Positions 44,991 to 53,646 of a stretch of DNA of 64,000 nt are shown in pieces. The position numbers were made by a program, and so were the translations under genes. Under the pieces are notes generated by a model. That model did no database searches and had not been told where the DNA came from. It saw nothing but the letters and a program-made list of their open reading frames with translations. Location of the stretch: assembly GCF_014323665.1 (NCBI RefSeq), contig NZ_JABVEB010000001.1:62001-126000 (forward strand), read 5' to 3'. Origin of the DNA: Actinomadura sp. HBU206391. Lineage in GTDB: Bacteria; Actinomycetota; Actinomycetes; Streptosporangiales; Streptosporangiaceae. The number at the start of each line of letters is the position of its first letter. The first letter of the stretch is position 1.

Positions 44991-45096
44991 GAGTGTGCGC
45001 TCCTCGGATCGGGGTCAGGCGTACCGGCCGTCGAGTCTACCCAGGTCGTGAACCCACGACATGGGCCGGATCGTCTCGCAAGATGAGACATCCGTA

Positions 45097-45660
45097 TCAG
45101 GAAGTGGCGACGGGTTCCGTCTCGACGTCCAGCCTGGCACCGGCCACCACCGCGTGCAGCGCCCGCAGCGCGGCACCGGCGTGGTTGCCCCAGTGGTTGA
45201 AGTAGCTGTACTGCCACCACCACAGTGCCTCCAGGGGGCGGCCCTTCTCGTAGTGCCGCAGCCCGTGGATCAGGTCGCTGGCGACGTCCACGAGGTCGTC
45301 GGAGAGCCGGTACGGCGTCGACTCGTTGTCCTTGTAGGGGTCGAACACCTCGGTGTAGTCGTCCACGAGGGCCAGCCGCTCGGCGAGTCCCTGTCGTACG
45401 GCGTCCAGGTCGGGGTCCTCGCCCACCTCGGGCTCCCAGTTGTCCGGCAGGATCACGTCGGCGCTGGCACCGAGCTGTGCTCCGGCGAGGATCACCTGTG
45501 ATACCTCGAGCAACAGCAGCGGCACGGTGTGCGTGCCCGCCTCGCCTCGCGCCACCGCGTCGAGCCCACCGAGGTAGTTCCTGACGTGGCGCACCACCCG
45601 CTCGGCGAGGGTGTTCCAGTCCTCTGCGGTGTTGAAGTCTGCGGTGTTGAAACTAGACAT
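45097..45660 (-). CDS. DUF5063 domain protein
   Basis: 187 residues, mostly alpha-helical (residues 14-35, [20 protein letters not shown]; 120-150, [20 protein letters not shown]), with the aromatic motif [17 protein letters not shown] near the C-terminus. This family regularly lies between recR and the aspartokinase gene in actinobacteria; its function is unknown. It overlaps recR by 8 bp, so it belongs to the dnaX-ybaB-recR transcript. Confidence 0.88.
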   Translation of the reverse strand: MSSFNTADFNTAEDWNTLAERVVRHVRNYLGGLDAVARGEAGTHTVPLLLLEVSQVILAGAQLGASADVILPDNWEPEVGEDPDLDAVRQGLAERLALVDDYTEVFDPYKDNESTPYRLSDDLVDVASDLIHGLRHYEKGRPLEALWWWQYSYFNHWGNHAGAALRALHAVVAGARLDVETEPVATS

Positions 45661-46252
45661 CGAGGAGCCTCCTTCCTTCGAATGCGCGGCCCAGTGTGAC
45701 CTCGTCTGCGTACTCGAGGTCGCCTCCCACGGGGAGGCCGCTGGCCAGGCGGGTAACAGTGATGCCCATGGGTTTCACAAGCCTTGCGAGGTAGGTCGCC
45801 GTCGCCTCTCCCTCCAGGTTGGGGTCGGTGGCGAGGATCAGTTCGGTGATCTCACCGTCCGCGAGGCGCTGCATCAGCTCCCTGATGCGCAGTTCCTCGG
45901 GGCCGATCCCCTCGATGGGGCTGATCGCCCCTCCGAGCACGTGGTAGCGCCCGCGGAACTCACGCGTCTTCTCGACCGCGACGACGTCCTTGGACTCTTC
46001 GACGACACAGATGACGTGCGGATCCCGCCGGTGGTCGCGGCAGATCCGGCACTCCTCGGCCTCGGCCACGTTGCCGCACGTGCGGCAGAACCGGACCTTG
46101 TCCTTCACCTCTATGAGCGCCTCGCTCAGCCGGGTGACGTCGGCCGGATCGGCGGCGAGCAGGTGGAAGGCGATCCGCTGCGCACTCTTGGGACCGACGC
46201 CGGGCAGCCTGCCCAACTCGTCGATGAGGTTCTGGACGACGCCCTCGTACAT
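45653..46252 (-). CDS. recR: Recombination mediator RecR
   Basis: 199 residues. The N-terminal HhH region is [20 protein letters not shown]. The four-Cys zinc finger is [16 protein letters not shown]. The Toprim domain starts with [19 protein letters not shown] and contains [19 protein letters not shown]. RecR with RecO loads RecA at gaps during replication-fork repair. The start lies 3 bp after the ybaB stop. Confidence 0.97.
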   Translation of the reverse strand: MYEGVVQNLIDELGRLPGVGPKSAQRIAFHLLAADPADVTRLSEALIEVKDKVRFCRTCGNVAEAEECRICRDHRRDPHVICVVEESKDVVAVEKTREFRGRYHVLGGAISPIEGIGPEELRIRELMQRLADGEITELILATDPNLEGEATATYLARLVKPMGITVTRLASGLPVGGDLEYADEVTLGRAFEGRRLLDV

Positions 46253-46255
46253 GGA

Positions 46256-46609
46256 TCAGAACCCGGGCAGACCGGGGAAGCCGGCTCCGCCAAGGCCCTC
46301 GGTGAGCGGCCCCATCTTCTCTTCCTGGATCTCCTGAGCGGCGCGTCCGGCATCGCGGATCGCGGCGAGGATCAGGTCAGCCAGCGTCTCAGCCGTCTCC
46401 TGGGGCTCACCGGGATCGATGGCCTTGGGGTCGATGACCAGCTCCATGATCTCGCCAGTGCCGTTCACCGTCACTTTGACCAGGCCACCGCCCGCCGTGC
46501 CTTCCACCTCCGTCTCCGCGAGCTCCTGCTGAGCGCTGAGTAGTTGCTGGTTCATGCGCTGCGCCTGCTCCAGCACATGTTGGAAGTTGAGCTCACCACC
46601 GGGTTCCAC
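46256..46609 (-). CDS. ybaB: YbaB/EbfC nucleoid-associated protein
   Basis: 117 residues. The N-terminal helix ([39 protein letters not shown]) and the central [20 protein letters not shown] are standard for YbaB/EbfC. It forms DNA-binding dimers affecting nucleoid organisation or recombination. It sits between dnaX and recR as in most bacteria. The glycine-rich end ([13 protein letters not shown]) is a common actinobacterial extension. Confidence 0.94.
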   Translation of the reverse strand: MEPGGELNFQHVLEQAQRMNQQLLSAQQELAETEVEGTAGGGLVKVTVNGTGEIMELVIDPKAIDPGEPQETAETLADLILAAIRDAGRAAQEIQEEKMGPLTEGLGGAGFPGLPGF

Positions 46610-46755
46610 GGTGCTCTCCTTTGAGTGTCCGTCTTCCCGAGACTACGGGTTCCGGCATCGATGCGGTACGTGGGCCCTCCCCTCGGGAGGCGGCGGCGCC
46701 GCTTCCCGAAAGGGAGCGAATCGGTTGAGAACCGACCACCGTCGAGGGTGGCCGG

Positions 46756-48840
46756 TCAGGTGTTGTCGATCTCTCTGATGATCTGCCCGCCGAGCTCACG
46801 CTGGATGAGCGCCATGCCGCTGAACTCGGTATCGGTGCTCGCGTCCGCGTCACCGTCGGGATCGACCTCGTCGCTCTCGTCCATCGGCGCAGGACCGTCA
46901 GGCGGTGGCGGTGGCGGTGGTTCCGCGGGTCGATCCCGTGCCGCCGTCGCCGTGTTCGGCCTCGCGGCCGATGGCGGCTGCGAGGCCCCGGCGGACCGGA
47001 CGGTGCCGGCGGGAGGCCCGGGAGGACCGGTGGGGCCGCTGGGCCTGGAGTCGCCGCCCATGGGACGCACCGTACGGGGATCGGCGAGCACCGTCTCGAC
47101 CCGCCAGTCGACGCCGAGGTACTCCTTGAGGACCGCACGGAAGACGACGTCCTTGCCGCCGACCGCGAAGCCCTTGCGCTTGCCCTCCTCGGCGAAGGCG
47201 ACGGTCAGCACGTTCTGCTCGACCGACGCGGGCTGCGTGCCGTCGAGCATGATCCAGGCGACCTTGCTCCGCTGCTTGACCGCTTCGAGGATGTCCCCCC
47301 AGGAGCGATGGACGGCTCCGATGTCCAGACCTCCGGCCGCTGCGGGCGCGGCGGCCGGGGGCGGAGCGGCCTGGGGAGTCGGCTGCGCCGGTGGCCGGGC
47401 GGCTTGCGGAGCGGGGGCGGGCTCGGCCGCCCGTGGCGGCGGAGCGGGGTCCTGCGATCGCGTCCGGGGGGCCGCGTCGCCGCCGTCACGGGCAGCGGCG
47501 GGCGCCGGCGAGTTATCCACAGAACGCCGTTCGGCCTCCGCGGGGACGGCGCCGCGCTGGACAATGGAAGTGGGGTCGCCCCCCTGGGTGGGCGGGGGTT
47601 GCGCGGGTGCAGGTCGCGCTGGTGCTGGGGCCGGTTGCGCCGGCCGGGCCGGTGGTCGCACGGGGGCCTCGCCGCCGCCCATGGCGAAGCGTCGTTCGAG
47701 CCGGTCGAGCCGGGCGAACACCGAGACCTCGTCGTCGTAGGCCCCGGGCAGCAGGATCCGGGCGCAGATCAGTTCGAGCAGCAGCCGCGGAGACGTCGCC
47801 CCGCGCATCTCGGTCAGGCCGGTGTGCAGCAGGTCGGCGGCCCGGGTCAGCTCTCCCTGCCCCATGCCGGCGACCTGGTCGCGCATCCGTTCGAGTTCGT
47901 CCTGGGGCATGTCCAGGAGCCCTGTGGCGCCGGCGTCCGGCACGTTCGCCAGCACCACGAGATCGCGTACTCGCTCGAGGAGATCGGCGGCGAACCTGCG
48001 CGGGTCCTGGCCGCTCTCGATCACTCGGTCGACGGCGGCGAAGACCGCGGCTCCGTCCCGGGCTACGAACGCGTCCACGACCTCGTCCAGCAGGGCCGAG
48101 TCGGTGTATCCGAGCAGCGACACGGCGCGCGCGTAGGTGATGCCGGCCTCGTCGGACCCGGCGAGCAGCTGGTCGAGGATCGACAGCGAGTCGCGCGCCG
48201 AACCGGCCCCGGCCCGGACCACCAGAGGCAGCGCCGCGGCCTCGAACTCCACCTTCTCGGACCGAAGGATCTCCTCGAGCAGATCCCGCAGCACCCCCGG
48301 CGGCATCAGCCGGAACGGGTAGTGGTGGGTTCGGGACCGGATCGTCCCGATCACCTTCTCGGGCTCGGTGGTCGCGAAGATGAACTTCAGGTGCGGCGGC
48401 GGCTCCTCGACGAGCTTCAGCAGCGCGTTGAAGCCCTCGCGGGTGACCATGTGCGCTTCGTCGATGATGTAGATCTTGAAGCGCGCGGCCACCGGCGCGA
48501 AGAAGGCGCGCTCGCGAAGGTCACGGGCATCGTCCACACCGCCGTGGGAGGCGGCGTCGATCTCGATGACGTCGATGTGCCCCGAACCGGCGGGCCCCAG
48601 AGCGACACAGGAGTCGCACTCGCCACACGGGTCCGGAGTCGGGCCCCGCTCACAGTTGAGCGATCGGGCCAGGATGCGGGCGCTGGAGGTCTTGCCGCAG
48701 CCGCGCGGCCCGCTGAACAGATATGCGTGATTGACACGACCGTTGCGCAGCGCCTGCTGGAGCGGCTCGGCGACGTGTTCTTGTCCCTTGAGCTCGGCGA
48801 ACGTCGCTGGCCGGTACTTTCGGTACAGAGCCAGACTCAT
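46756..48840 (-). CDS. dnaX: DNA polymerase III subunits gamma and tau
   Basis: 694 residues. The AAA+ clamp-loader ATPase has Walker A FSGPRGCGKTSSARILARS, a zinc module CERGPTPDPCGECDSC, Walker B IYIIDEAHM and the sensor IFATTEPEKVIGTIRSR. A long Pro/Ala-rich linker (about 385-500) is followed by the tau C-terminal domain contacting DnaE/DnaB and an acidic end. It loads the beta clamp at the replisome. No clear programmed-frameshift slippery sequence was found, so only the long form is predicted. The SRP RNA gene ffs lies just upstream. Confidence 0.96.
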   Translation of the reverse strand: MSLALYRKYRPATFAELKGQEHVAEPLQQALRNGRVNHAYLFSGPRGCGKTSSARILARSLNCERGPTPDPCGECDSCVALGPAGSGHIDVIEIDAASHGGVDDARDLRERAFFAPVAARFKIYIIDEAHMVTREGFNALLKLVEEPPPHLKFIFATTEPEKVIGTIRSRTHHYPFRLMPPGVLRDLLEEILRSEKVEFEAAALPLVVRAGAGSARDSLSILDQLLAGSDEAGITYARAVSLLGYTDSALLDEVVDAFVARDGAAVFAAVDRVIESGQDPRRFAADLLERVRDLVVLANVPDAGATGLLDMPQDELERMRDQVAGMGQGELTRAADLLHTGLTEMRGATSPRLLLELICARILLPGAYDDEVSVFARLDRLERRFAMGGGEAPVRPPARPAQPAPAPARPAPAQPPPTQGGDPTSIVQRGAVPAEAERRSVDNSPAPAAARDGGDAAPRTRSQDPAPPPRAAEPAPAPQAARPPAQPTPQAAPPPAAAPAAAGGLDIGAVHRSWGDILEAVKQRSKVAWIMLDGTQPASVEQNVLTVAFAEEGKRKGFAVGGKDVVFRAVLKEYLGVDWRVETVLADPRTVRPMGGDSRPSGPTGPPGPPAGTVRSAGASQPPSAARPNTATAARDRPAEPPPPPPPDGPAPMDESDEVDPDGDADASTDTEFSGMALIQRELGGQIIREIDNT

Positions 48841-48865
48841 GGGGGTCCGTCCTGGTCAGAAACAG

Positions 48866-48957
48866 GGGACCCCCCGCACACCCGTCAGAGCCTGCTTATC
48901 CTTGCTGCCTTCCGGCCCTGGGGAGGTTCACAGGATGGACGCCGTGCGAGGGGTCTC
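48866..48957 (-). ncRNA. ffs: Bacterial signal recognition particle RNA (4.5S)
   Basis: The minus strand contains the universal SRP domain IV: CCAGGGCCGGAAGGCAGCAA with the GGAA tetraloop and the symmetric and asymmetric internal loops. The distal stem closes through GACCCCTCGCAC against GTGCGGGGGGTC (48944-48955 with 48868-48879). The length of about 92 nt fits the short bacterial form. It binds Ffh to target membrane proteins. Its position immediately upstream of dnaX is typical for actinobacteria. Exact ends are approximate. Confidence 0.92.
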
Positions 48958-49023
48958 AGCCGAGTCTATGGCATCCGCGACGTGAGTTCCGCCAGCTCCG
49001 CAGAGTCCATAGGCTCAAGCCCC

Positions 49024-49344
49024 ATGGAGATCTTCCACATCGCCCGGCGGGCCGACTGGGACGCGGCGTCCGCGGCCGGGGGGCCGTACGAGATGTCGAC
49101 CCGCGGACGGACCCTCCAGCAGGAGGGATTCATCCACTGCTCCAGCGATGAGACGCAGGTCGAGGCGGTCCAGCGCGCCTTCTACGCCGACCTCGACGAC
49201 CTCGTACTGCTGGAGATCGACACCGAGCGGATCACCGCGCCCGTACGGCATGAGGCCGTGGGCGACGACGTCTTCCCGCACATCTACGGACCCCTCCCCC
49301 TCAGCGCCGTCGTGGGGGTACGGCCACTGCCCGCGAACCGGTAA
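49024..49344 (+). CDS. DUF952 family protein
   Basis: 106 residues. It starts MEIFHIARRADWDAASAAGG, has EGFIHCSSDETQVEAVQRAF with conserved His and Cys, and ends HIYGPLPLSAVVGVRPLP. DUF952 proteins are small, share the glutathione S-transferase-like or ADP-ribosyl-like H-C signature, and have no established function. It starts 67 bp after ffs on the opposite strand and ends 10 bp before tRNA-Ser. Confidence 0.88.
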   Translation: MEIFHIARRADWDAASAAGGPYEMSTRGRTLQQEGFIHCSSDETQVEAVQRAFYADLDDLVLLEIDTERITAPVRHEAVGDDVFPHIYGPLPLSAVVGVRPLPANR

Positions 49345-49354
49345 GCTCAGCGGC

Positions 49355-49442
49355 GGAGGATTCGCCTAGTGGCCTAGGGCGCACGCTTGGAAAGCGTGTT
49401 GGTGGCAACGCCTCAGGAGTTCGAATCTCCTATCCTCCGCCA
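49355..49442 (+). tRNA. tRNA-Ser (anticodon GGA)
   Basis: The acceptor GGAGGAT pairs ATCCTCC. The anticodon loop is CTTGGAAAG in the arm ACGCTTGGAAAGCGT. A long class-II variable arm (GTTGGTGGCAACGCCTC) and T arm AGGAGTTCGAATCTCCT are present. CCA is encoded (49440-49442). Confidence 0.96.
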
Positions 49443-49462
49443 GCCCTGAGCAGGCACAACGT

Positions 49463-49492
49463 GAAGGCCGGTGTCCTGGGACACCGGCCTTC
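49463..49492 (+). terminator. Terminator after tRNA-Ser
   Basis: The stem GAAGGCCGGTGTC/GACACCGGCCTTC with a 4-nt loop is followed by GTTGATCTT. Confidence 0.8.
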
Positions 49493-49507
49493 GTTGATCT
49501 TCCAGTC

Positions 49508-50023
49508 TCATCCGCGAGCCCGTTCAGGTTCGGAGCGCGGAAGGGCAAGCCAGTCCCGCCAGGAGATGTCACGGCCCAGGTAGCGGGGCCGCCGGAACGG
49601 CCAGTCGGCGGCGATCCACTGCGGCACCAGCGCGTCCAGCGCGCGCTCCACCGCGCTGCCGAGCAGTTCGTCCACCACCCACCAGGAGATCTCGCCGTCC
49701 GCGCCGACCCGCTCGGGCGGGTCGATGTAGACGCAGCCGAGGATGGCGGTCTCCGTCGCGTCGAACAGCGCGTAGTTGAAGGACTGGTGGGCGGCTATCT
49801 CCTTCTCGTGCCGGAGGAGGTCCACACGGTCCTCCTCGTAGGTCATCGTCTCCTTCGGCCAGCCCCAGGCCGGACCGAAGATGCCCCACAACCGCTCGCG
49901 GGAGCCCATCACGGCCGGGTGGTCGAGCTCGGTATCGGCCTCCCTGATCGGCCGCAGGTGATGTGCGCCGCCGGGCAGTGGAACGTGGACGGGGTGGGCG
50001 AAACCATCGGGCAGCCAGCTCAT
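49508..50023 (-). CDS. GNAT-like N-acetyltransferase
   Basis: 171 residues. The layout is that of a GNAT protein: HLRPIREADTELDHPAVMGS at the N-terminus, ILGCVYIDPPERVGADGEIS WWVVDELLGSAVERALDALV as the central core. The canonical R/QxxGxG/A acetyl-CoA loop is not evident (GSAVERAL occupies the position), so catalytic competence is uncertain. It ends FRRPRYLGRDISWRDWLALP. Convergent with tRNA-Ser and divergent from the next GNAT gene. Confidence 0.7.
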   Translation of the reverse strand: MSWLPDGFAHPVHVPLPGGAHHLRPIREADTELDHPAVMGSRERLWGIFGPAWGWPKETMTYEEDRVDLLRHEKEIAAHQSFNYALFDATETAILGCVYIDPPERVGADGEISWWVVDELLGSAVERALDALVPQWIAADWPFRRPRYLGRDISWRDWLALPRSEPERARG

Positions 50024-50159
50024 GGGACCGAGGCTATCTGCGCCCCTCGCCCTGGTGACGCTCGGCCGTGGCGGCGCTCGACCCGATGCGTTCCCCGGCC
50101 CAGTGCACTCTCGGCCGACCGGTTGCCGTCAATGTGATCGGTCTGCTTCAGTCGCCTGC

Positions 50160-50759
50160 ATGACCTCAGTCTGGACTGGTGAACGGGTTCGGCTGCGAGG
50201 AGTCGAGCCCGAGGACTGGCAAGCCTTCAAGGAATTCGACGAGCATTCGGTCGACAAGCGCAGCGGGGACATGCTGCATCCGCCGCGGTCGGACGAGGGG
50301 TACCGGCGATGGACCCTGGAAGAGGCGGCCCGACCACCGGACGGCGACAGCTTCCGGCTGGCGATCGTGGCTCTGCGGGACGAGGTCATGGTCGGCACGC
50401 TGAACACCGGCGACGCCGACCCCAGAGCGGGGCACTTCAGCTATGGCATTGTGATCGGCCACCGCCATCAGCGCTCCGGATACGCCAGTGAGGCCATTTC
50501 GATCCTGCTCACCTTCATGTTCGGCGAGCGCCGCTACCACAAGTGCGAAGTCGGGATCCACGCCTTCAACGAGGCCTCGATCGCGCTCCACACCAAGCTC
50601 GGCTTCGTCGAGGAGGGACGACTACGCGATCACGAGTACTTCGCCGGTCGCCATCACGACCTGATCATGATGGGTCTCACCGCCGAGGAGTTCTCCGAAC
50701 GCCGAGCGTTCCCCGATGTGAATCACCCCCGGTCCGACTCCGGGACCGTAGCCCCTTGA
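50160..50759 (+). CDS. GNAT N-acetyltransferase, RimJ/RimL type
   Basis: 199 residues from the ATG at 50160 (MTSVWTGERVRLRGVEPEDW). The RimJ/L-type fold shows GIVIGHRHQRSGYASEAISI as the acetyl-CoA loop, then FGERRYHKCEVGIHAFNEAS IALHTKLGFVEEGRLRDHEY. These enzymes acetylate protein N-termini or small amines; the substrate is not predictable. It lies 136 bp from the divergent GNAT gene and just before the toxin-like pair. Confidence 0.88.
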   Translation: MTSVWTGERVRLRGVEPEDWQAFKEFDEHSVDKRSGDMLHPPRSDEGYRRWTLEEAARPPDGDSFRLAIVALRDEVMVGTLNTGDADPRAGHFSYGIVIGHRHQRSGYASEAISILLTFMFGERRYHKCEVGIHAFNEASIALHTKLGFVEEGRLRDHEYFAGRHHDLIMMGLTAEEFSERRAFPDVNHPRSDSGTVAP

Positions 50760-50791
50760 CAAGCTCGTCGACCTGGCCGAGGTAATTCTCA

Positions 50792-51235
50792 ATGGTTAAA
50801 TGGCATCCGCCGAGATCCGCCGGCGGCAGTGGGGCCAAAGGTCCGTTCAAGGCCGCCGAGAGTTTTCTCCGGTGGATGCAGAGGCATGGCCAGGGCGCGA
50901 AGCCGTCCGACGCGCTGCCGCATCACGGTGGGATTCCCGCACATCCCGTCGGGATCAAAGGCGCCAAACAACGCGAACATGTCCCGGGAACCCCTGAATT
51001 CGAAGCCCGGAAAAGGCGCGGTCAACAAGGATCGGCCTGGAACGGGGACGAGAGATATGCGAACGAACACACCTATGAGGCGTGGTCGCGCGGAACGACC
51101 AACCCGCGCAACCCCAGACAACGAGATCTTGACTTTGGGTACACTACCGGCCATACGGTCGACGGCAAGCCTCAGACGAAGGTCCGTGTGCACATGGACG
51201 ACAAGGGCATGATCCACGGACATCCAAAGACTTAA
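50792..51235 (+). CDS. Orphan polymorphic-toxin-like C-terminal domain
   Basis: 147 residues, basic and Gly/Pro/His-rich. No signal peptide, membrane helix or delivery domain is seen. A flexible first half (MVKWHPPRSAGGSGAKGPFK, GAKQREHVPGTPEFEARKRR) is followed by a compact C-terminal part (YTTGHTVDGKPQTKVRVHMD DKGMIHGHPKT) with conserved-looking His, Asp, Lys and Gly. The style is that of a CDI/Rhs-type nuclease tip. The next gene starts 12 bp later and looks like an immunity protein. Toxicity is inferred from architecture only; I do not recognise the exact family. Confidence 0.45.
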   Translation: MVKWHPPRSAGGSGAKGPFKAAESFLRWMQRHGQGAKPSDALPHHGGIPAHPVGIKGAKQREHVPGTPEFEARKRRGQQGSAWNGDERYANEHTYEAWSRGTTNPRNPRQRDLDFGYTTGHTVDGKPQTKVRVHMDDKGMIHGHPKT

Positions 51236-51247
51236 CAGGTGAAATCA

Positions 51248-51742
51248 ATGGATGAGATTCTACGGAGAATCGAGCAGACCTACGGGTCACTATCGGATCC
51301 GAAATTCTTCTTCGTCCGCAGGGCCTTGGAGGAACGCCCTTACGATGCCCTCGTCGAGTCGATCGCCAAGAACTTCAAAGTCACCGAGGACACCGACGAG
51401 AACGACGACCTCGCTTTCAATTATCTCGTTTCCAGCGACAACCGTACATGGGCGATGTCGATCTCCATGGTCGGGCCGTACGCGCTGCTGGCCCGGGTCG
51501 GCCAGGCATGGGACGAGATTCTTACCCCCTCCACCGACGACCTCTCCGACCATGAGCGTTGGTTGCTGAGCCGGCTTACCGATTCCGGCCTCCGGCCGCT
51601 CGGCCGAGAGGAGCTCGAAACCCCCGTGGCCCTCAAGCTCACCGGTCCGGATGACGTCCGCGTCTATCACGCCCTGTTCACCGACACCGACGGTCTGCCG
51701 TGGGACAAGGAGACGCTACGGCGACTCGGACTGATCGACTGA
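51248..51742 (+). CDS. Putative immunity-type partner protein
   Basis: 164 residues starting MDEILRRIEQTYGSLSDPKF; AGGTGA lies five bases upstream of this ATG. It is acidic (many Asp/Glu), cytosolic, with predicted alternating helices and strands (FVRRALEERPYDALVESIAK, NRTWAMSISMVGPYALLARV, WLLSRLTDSGLRPLGREELE). Acidic partners encoded immediately after a small basic toxin-like protein are characteristic of immunity genes. No named immunity family is assigned. Only 12 bp separate it from the upstream gene. Confidence 0.45.
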   Translation: MDEILRRIEQTYGSLSDPKFFFVRRALEERPYDALVESIAKNFKVTEDTDENDDLAFNYLVSSDNRTWAMSISMVGPYALLARVGQAWDEILTPSTDDLSDHERWLLSRLTDSGLRPLGREELETPVALKLTGPDDVRVYHALFTDTDGLPWDKETLRRLGLID

Positions 51743-51827
51743 GGCCGATGCCACCGACCGGGGCCGGGGCGACCATTCCTGTTCCTCTGGTCGGCCCGAT
51801 CTCGCCGAGCCACGTAGACTCCACTGC

Positions 51828-52127
51828 GTGATCTTTAAGTCGGTAGGCGAAGGGCGCCCTTATCCCGAGCACAGACTCGAGTCTCGGGACTGGGCGAAGA
51901 TCCCCCCGCGCCAGGTCCGCCTGGACCAGCTGATCACCACGAAGCGGGAGCTCGACCTGCACTCGCTGCTCGCCAGGGACTCGACGTTCTACGGGGACCT
52001 CTTCCCGCACGTCGTGCAGTGGCACGGCGAGCTGTACCTGGAGGACGGGCTGCACCGCGCTCTGCGCGCCGCACTCCACCAGCGGCTCGTGCTGCATGCC
52101 CGGGTGCTGGACCTCGACGCCCAGTGA
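51828..52127 (+). CDS. Conserved actinobacterial ParB-like small protein
   Basis: 99 residues from a GTG. The sequence MIFKSVGEGRPYPEHRLESR DWAKIPPRQVRLDQLITTKR then LEDGLHRALRAALHQRLVLH resembles a short ParB/sulfiredoxin-like fold (DGLHR, compare the DGHHR of that superfamily). It lacks a partitioning context. The family appears conserved in actinobacteria; its function is unknown. Confidence 0.65.
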   Translation: MIFKSVGEGRPYPEHRLESRDWAKIPPRQVRLDQLITTKRELDLHSLLARDSTFYGDLFPHVVQWHGELYLEDGLHRALRAALHQRLVLHARVLDLDAQ

Positions 52128-52196
52128 GCGGGCGGCCTCCGGCCGACGTGCCGGCGCCGCGCCTCTCCTCCCCCGTGTTCACGCGCCCCCTGCGGC

Positions 52197-52940
52197 CTAC
52201 CGCCCGTCCCACGGCCCGGGCACGGCGCCCTGGCCGGGCGTGATCTTGACGACCACCGTGCCGGCGAACTTGTCGTGCAGGCACTGGCGGTGCGGCCTGT
52301 CCCAGAGATGCCACAGCACATCCAGCAGACCCAGTACGGGGATCTGCCCCGCGACGGCATAGGCCCCGGCGCGCTTGGCGGCGGTGCCCCCGGTCAGAGG
52401 AGCGCGGTCGGGCAGCGCGACGACCCTGGTCTTCATGACGCGCTTGCCGACGGTCTGCCCCGATCTCCCCTGCTGGAGCCAGTCGTAAAAGAACGTGATC
52501 ACCGCCTGTACCAGGCCGATCAGCAGGCTGAGGCCGAAGAACGCCAGTTCCTGCCTCAGCGCCGCTTCCAGGTCGGGCTCGCCTGCGGCGGTCTCGGGGT
52601 ACGGAAGTCCGAAGTACCAGACATAGAGCCAGATCCACAGCGGCAAGACCACCAGGCCGATGATGACGGTGTCGACGATCCGGGCGACCAGCCGCTGCCA
52701 CCACTCGGCGAGGGTCGGGTCGGCCGGTGGCGGCGCATGGAGGTAAGGAGGGGCTTGGGGGTACGGCTGATAGGGCGGCGGCGCCCCATGGGCGCCCGGC
52801 GAGCTGCCGGGCACCGGTCCCGGCGTCCCGTAAGGCCGTCCGTATGGTGGCGGCTGAGGCTCGGCGGCCGGACCAGGGTCGGGCAGCGGCTCGGACGGCG
52901 GGGCGAAGCCGGGAGGGTCGTCCTTGGAATCCTGCGACAT
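52197..52940 (-). CDS. RDD family membrane protein
   Basis: 247 residues. A Pro/Tyr/Gly-rich cytoplasmic N-terminus (1 to about 75) precedes the RDD domain with RDD-type start RLVARIVDTVIIGLVVLPLW (R and D conserved), a second and third membrane segment (LSLLIGLVQAVITFFYDWLQ), the characteristic GQTVGKRVMKTRVV and the C-terminal LHDKFAGTVVVK. RDD proteins are possible transporters or scaffolds; the role is unknown. It precedes the tRNA-Ser(CGA) terminator. Confidence 0.9.
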   Translation of the reverse strand: MSQDSKDDPPGFAPPSEPLPDPGPAAEPQPPPYGRPYGTPGPVPGSSPGAHGAPPPYQPYPQAPPYLHAPPPADPTLAEWWQRLVARIVDTVIIGLVVLPLWIWLYVWYFGLPYPETAAGEPDLEAALRQELAFFGLSLLIGLVQAVITFFYDWLQQGRSGQTVGKRVMKTRVVALPDRAPLTGGTAAKRAGAYAVAGQIPVLGLLDVLWHLWDRPHRQCLHDKFAGTVVVKITPGQGAVPGPWDGR

Positions 52941-53001
52941 GACCGGATCATCCCCGGCGAGCCCGGCGCCAACAAGGGCACGGCCGGGTCCGGAAAACGA
53001 C

Positions 53002-53031
53002 GAAGCCCGCTCCGCGGGGGGAACGGGCTTC
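53002..53031 (-). terminator. Terminator of tRNA-Ser(CGA)
   Basis: Stem GAAGCCCG/CGGGCTTC. On the minus strand it is followed by GTCGTTTTCC. Confidence 0.75.
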
Positions 53032-53054
53032 AGCGTGCTCGTTGGTCGGCTCGG

Positions 53055-53141
53055 CGGTGGAGGTGGGATTTGAACCCACGGATGAGTTGCCCCATCACAC
53101 GCTTTCGAGGCGTGCGCCCTCGGCCACTAGGCGACTCCACC
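53055..53141 (-). tRNA. tRNA-Ser (anticodon CGA)
   Basis: On the minus strand the acceptor GGTGGAG pairs CTCCACC. The anticodon loop is CCTCGAAAG, with a long variable arm (TGTGATGGGGCAACTCATC) and T arm GTGGGTTCAAATCCCAC. CCA is not encoded. It lies 10 bp downstream of tadA on the same strand. Confidence 0.95.
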
Positions 53142-53151
53142 GCGGGGAAGC

Positions 53152-53646
53152 CTACCCGACTCTGCGGCGCGCGAAGAACTCGGTGAGCAGAGCTCCGCAC
53201 TCCGGTGCGAGCACCTCGGCGATCACCTCGGGCCGATGGTTGAGCCGGCGGTCCCGTACGACGTCCCAGAGAGATCCGACCGCGCCGGCCTTGGGGTCGA
53301 CGGCGCCGTACACGACCCGGTCGACCCGGGCGAGCACGGCCGCGCCGGCGCACATGGTGCAGGGCTCCAGTGTGACGACCAGCGTGCAGCCCTCGAGCCG
53401 CCACGCGTCCAGCCGGGCGGCGGCCCGGCGAAGCGCGACCATCTCGGCGTGACCGGTGGGATCGGCCGTGCGTTCCCGCTCGTTGTGACCGGTGCCGACG
53501 ATCTCCCCTGCGGCGTTCACGACCACGGCGCCCACCGGGACCTCCCCGGCCTCGCCCGCCCGCCGGGCCTCGGCCAGCGCCAGCCGCATGACCTCGTCGA
53601 ACTCCGTCGGCTCGGCGAGCCCGCCGGGGTCGGTCGGCTCAGTCAC
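53152..53646 (-). CDS. tadA: tRNA adenosine(34) deaminase
   Basis: 164 residues. The zinc deaminase motifs are TGHAEMVAL (His ligand and catalytic Glu) and LEPCTMCAGAA (two Cys ligands). The N-terminal helix EFDEVMRLALAEARRAGEAG and the C-terminal ECGALLTEFFARRR are usual. It converts A34 of tRNA-Arg(ACG) to inosine. It overlaps the next upstream gene, a TadA-associated protein, by 8 bp, and is followed by a tRNA gene. Confidence 0.95.
   Translation of the reverse strand: MTEPTDPGGLAEPTEFDEVMRLALAEARRAGEAGEVPVGAVVVNAAGEIVGTGHNERERTADPTGHAEMVALRRAAARLDAWRLEGCTLVVTLEPCTMCAGAAVLARVDRVVYGAVDPKAGAVGSLWDVVRDRRLNHRPEVIAEVLAPECGALLTEFFARRRVG

Noticed and set aside
44991-45096. Lysine riboswitch upstream of lysC
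   Set aside because: The 106-bp gap is too short and lacks the multi-helix L-box sequence features.
46756-48840. Programmed frameshift producing a short DnaX gamma form
   Set aside because: No A/T-rich slippery heptamer followed by a hairpin was found in the linker region.
47308-49344. 678-codon plus-strand frame ending with the DUF952 sequence
   Set aside because: Only the last 107 codons from the ATG at 49024 are genuine; the rest is antisense to dnaX and ffs.
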